Assembly: GCA_037951165.1 (NCBI GenBank)
Contig: JBBDHG010000024.1
Coordinates: 6,105,001-6,169,000, forward strand
Reading direction: 5' to 3'
DNA from: Lophius americanus
Lineage: Eukaryota > Chordata > Actinopteri > Lophiiformes > Lophiidae
DNA: 64,000 nt
Made by a program: the position numbers and the translations under genes. This document shows positions 62,801-64,000 of the stretch, in pieces; position 1 is the stretch's first letter; each line of letters starts with the position of its first letter. Under the pieces are notes generated by a model. The model did not search any database. It was not told the origin of the DNA and worked only from the letters and a program-made list of their open reading frames with translations.

Positions 62801-64000
62801 ATGTTTGGCCTTCTACTTTTATCTGAAGTCAGTTAATCCTTCTTCATCTGTGAAGACAATGTTCTGACCTGGCTGTGAGCCCAGCACCTTCAACGCGGAG
62901 AATATGTTGATGAACTAAAGCCTCATCAAAATGTGCTTTAGCCGAATCGAGCAAGGTACATCAAATCAATACTAATAACTCCTGCATGTGCTAGTGTGCA
63001 GCACGTAATGACGGAGGGTAAAGTGCGTTAGACTCCCAGCTAGTGTCGCTCATCAGCAGTGAAAGACGGACAGACAACTTTATTGTCCTCATCTAACCTG
63101 ACAGGCTGCTACTGTGCAGACTGACCACTTGGTGCCAGGCTTATTTATATGCTGCTGGTGAGAAAGGGATCTTGGGAAGAGCAAATTGCCTGGCACGGAC
63201 AGAGGCAGCCATCACTGCTTTGAAGAGTGACCATCTGAGTATGTGTCCAATCTGTGCATATTCATGCTAAGGGTAAAAAATGTGGATTCAAGTTTGGATT
63301 GTATTTATTGATGACAAACTCATGTTGTCTATTGTGTGGCAGCGAGCAGCGGAGATTTACGGAGTTCAGCGCACAGTTATGGTCTTACAGGTAAACATGC
63401 GACTGATGCTCCATCTGGCTCTCGCTGGAGTTGTGATGTCCGGGTCTTAGGGGGCGTCTCTGCCCCTCCTGTTCCAGCAGCGTAATGTAAGGTCCGTGTA
63501 ATGCCTCACTCCTTGACTCGTGTCCCTCGCTACAGCGCCGGGGAATAAAGCAGCCATACATCATAGGCCAACTGTATCCTCTGTGGCAGTGACGCACAAA
63601 GCCAACACAATCAATAAATCCTGAGTTCAAGCCCCACTTCTGTGAAGTCACACCTTGTCCACGCCTCTTTAGCGTCTTTTCTTACTCAAATTCCAATGTT
63701 TTTTTTCTTCTTCTCCCTACCATACATTCGCTGTGCATGTTTTCTGTTGTCTTCTCCGAAGTAGCATTATTTCTCTGTGTCTGACAACAGCCTCTATCGG
63801 TATTATCTCTACCTGGCCTTCTGCTTGGCCTCAGGTGAAAATGCTGATACGTGGTGGAACAGGCAGCCTTGACAGGAGATGGGGGGGGGCAAAGAGAACC
63901 GTTTCAGAAAGAAAGAAAAAAAGACTAAGTCGTGAGGATTACCGAAGGCCATTCAGCTTGTTAGCCCAGCAGCACCTACATCAGACAAATGCATACCTAA
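59817..64000. other. Non-coding DNA, one exon-like segment
   Basis: No recognised gene. Short T or A runs (60215-60245, 61650-61665) and ordinary A+T-rich sequence. An isolated exon-like segment at 63343-63390 is described separately. Confidence 0.5.
63343..63390 (+). other. Exon-like segment of unknown identity
   Basis: A 48-bp stretch lies between ATTGTGTGGCAG and CAG/GTAAAC. In phase 0 it is fully open (RAAEIYGVQRTVMVLQ). I do not recognise it. The acceptor has a weak pyrimidine tract. It could be a microexon of a neighbouring gene or a coincidence. Confidence 0.2.

Overview
The window looks like vertebrate nuclear DNA, most likely from a ray-finned (teleost) fish. It has intron-split coding sequence with GT/AG junctions, very long A+T-rich non-coding stretches, many dinucleotide microsatellites, and decayed Tc1-like transposons, hAT-like miniature elements and a tRNA-derived SINE of the kinds common in fish genomes. 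There are no bacterial operons, CRISPR arrays or rRNA genes.

One gene is well supported. Five coding exons on the + strand (11944-12322, 27058-27170, 28123-28263, 31153-31295, 35990-36127) encode the C-terminal 304 residues of a GDNF-family receptor alpha: all of cysteine-rich domains D2 and D3, a short tail, a hydrophobic GPI-attachment signal and the stop codon. Junction phases agree throughout, giving one open frame. Family signatures (CLDAAKACN, CHKALR, AERRRQTIVP, SRLAD, MTPNYIDSS, NAIQAFG) are all present. The D3 sequence is closest to GFRA2, the neurturin receptor, among the paralogues I can recall. Fish often carry two copies, and the a/b copy cannot be assigned here. The exons for the signal peptide and D1 are not in the window and should lie upstream.

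Layout: 1-11943 is intron or upstream DNA with a long fold-back element at 2755-3193 and a Tc1 relic at 8626-9497. 12323-27057 is a 14.7-kb intron with microsatellites, two hAT-like elements near 21 kb and an unusual 22-bp-periodic array at 18438-18512. 27171-35989 holds three smaller introns. 36128-64000 is 3' UTR and intergenic DNA rich in repeats: four Tc1-type copies, a SINE, and a dispersed repeat family whose copies contain their own tandem units (40815-41740 on +, 49560-50115 on -). No second protein-coding gene could be established there; two isolated exon-like segments are flagged as weak candidates.

I found no convincing new biological system. The best leads are an extra cysteine pair in the D1-D2 linker of the receptor, its shortened C-terminal tail, a three-decamer p53-family-like array, four exact PBX-MEIS-type decamers, and the dispersed/tandem repeat family.
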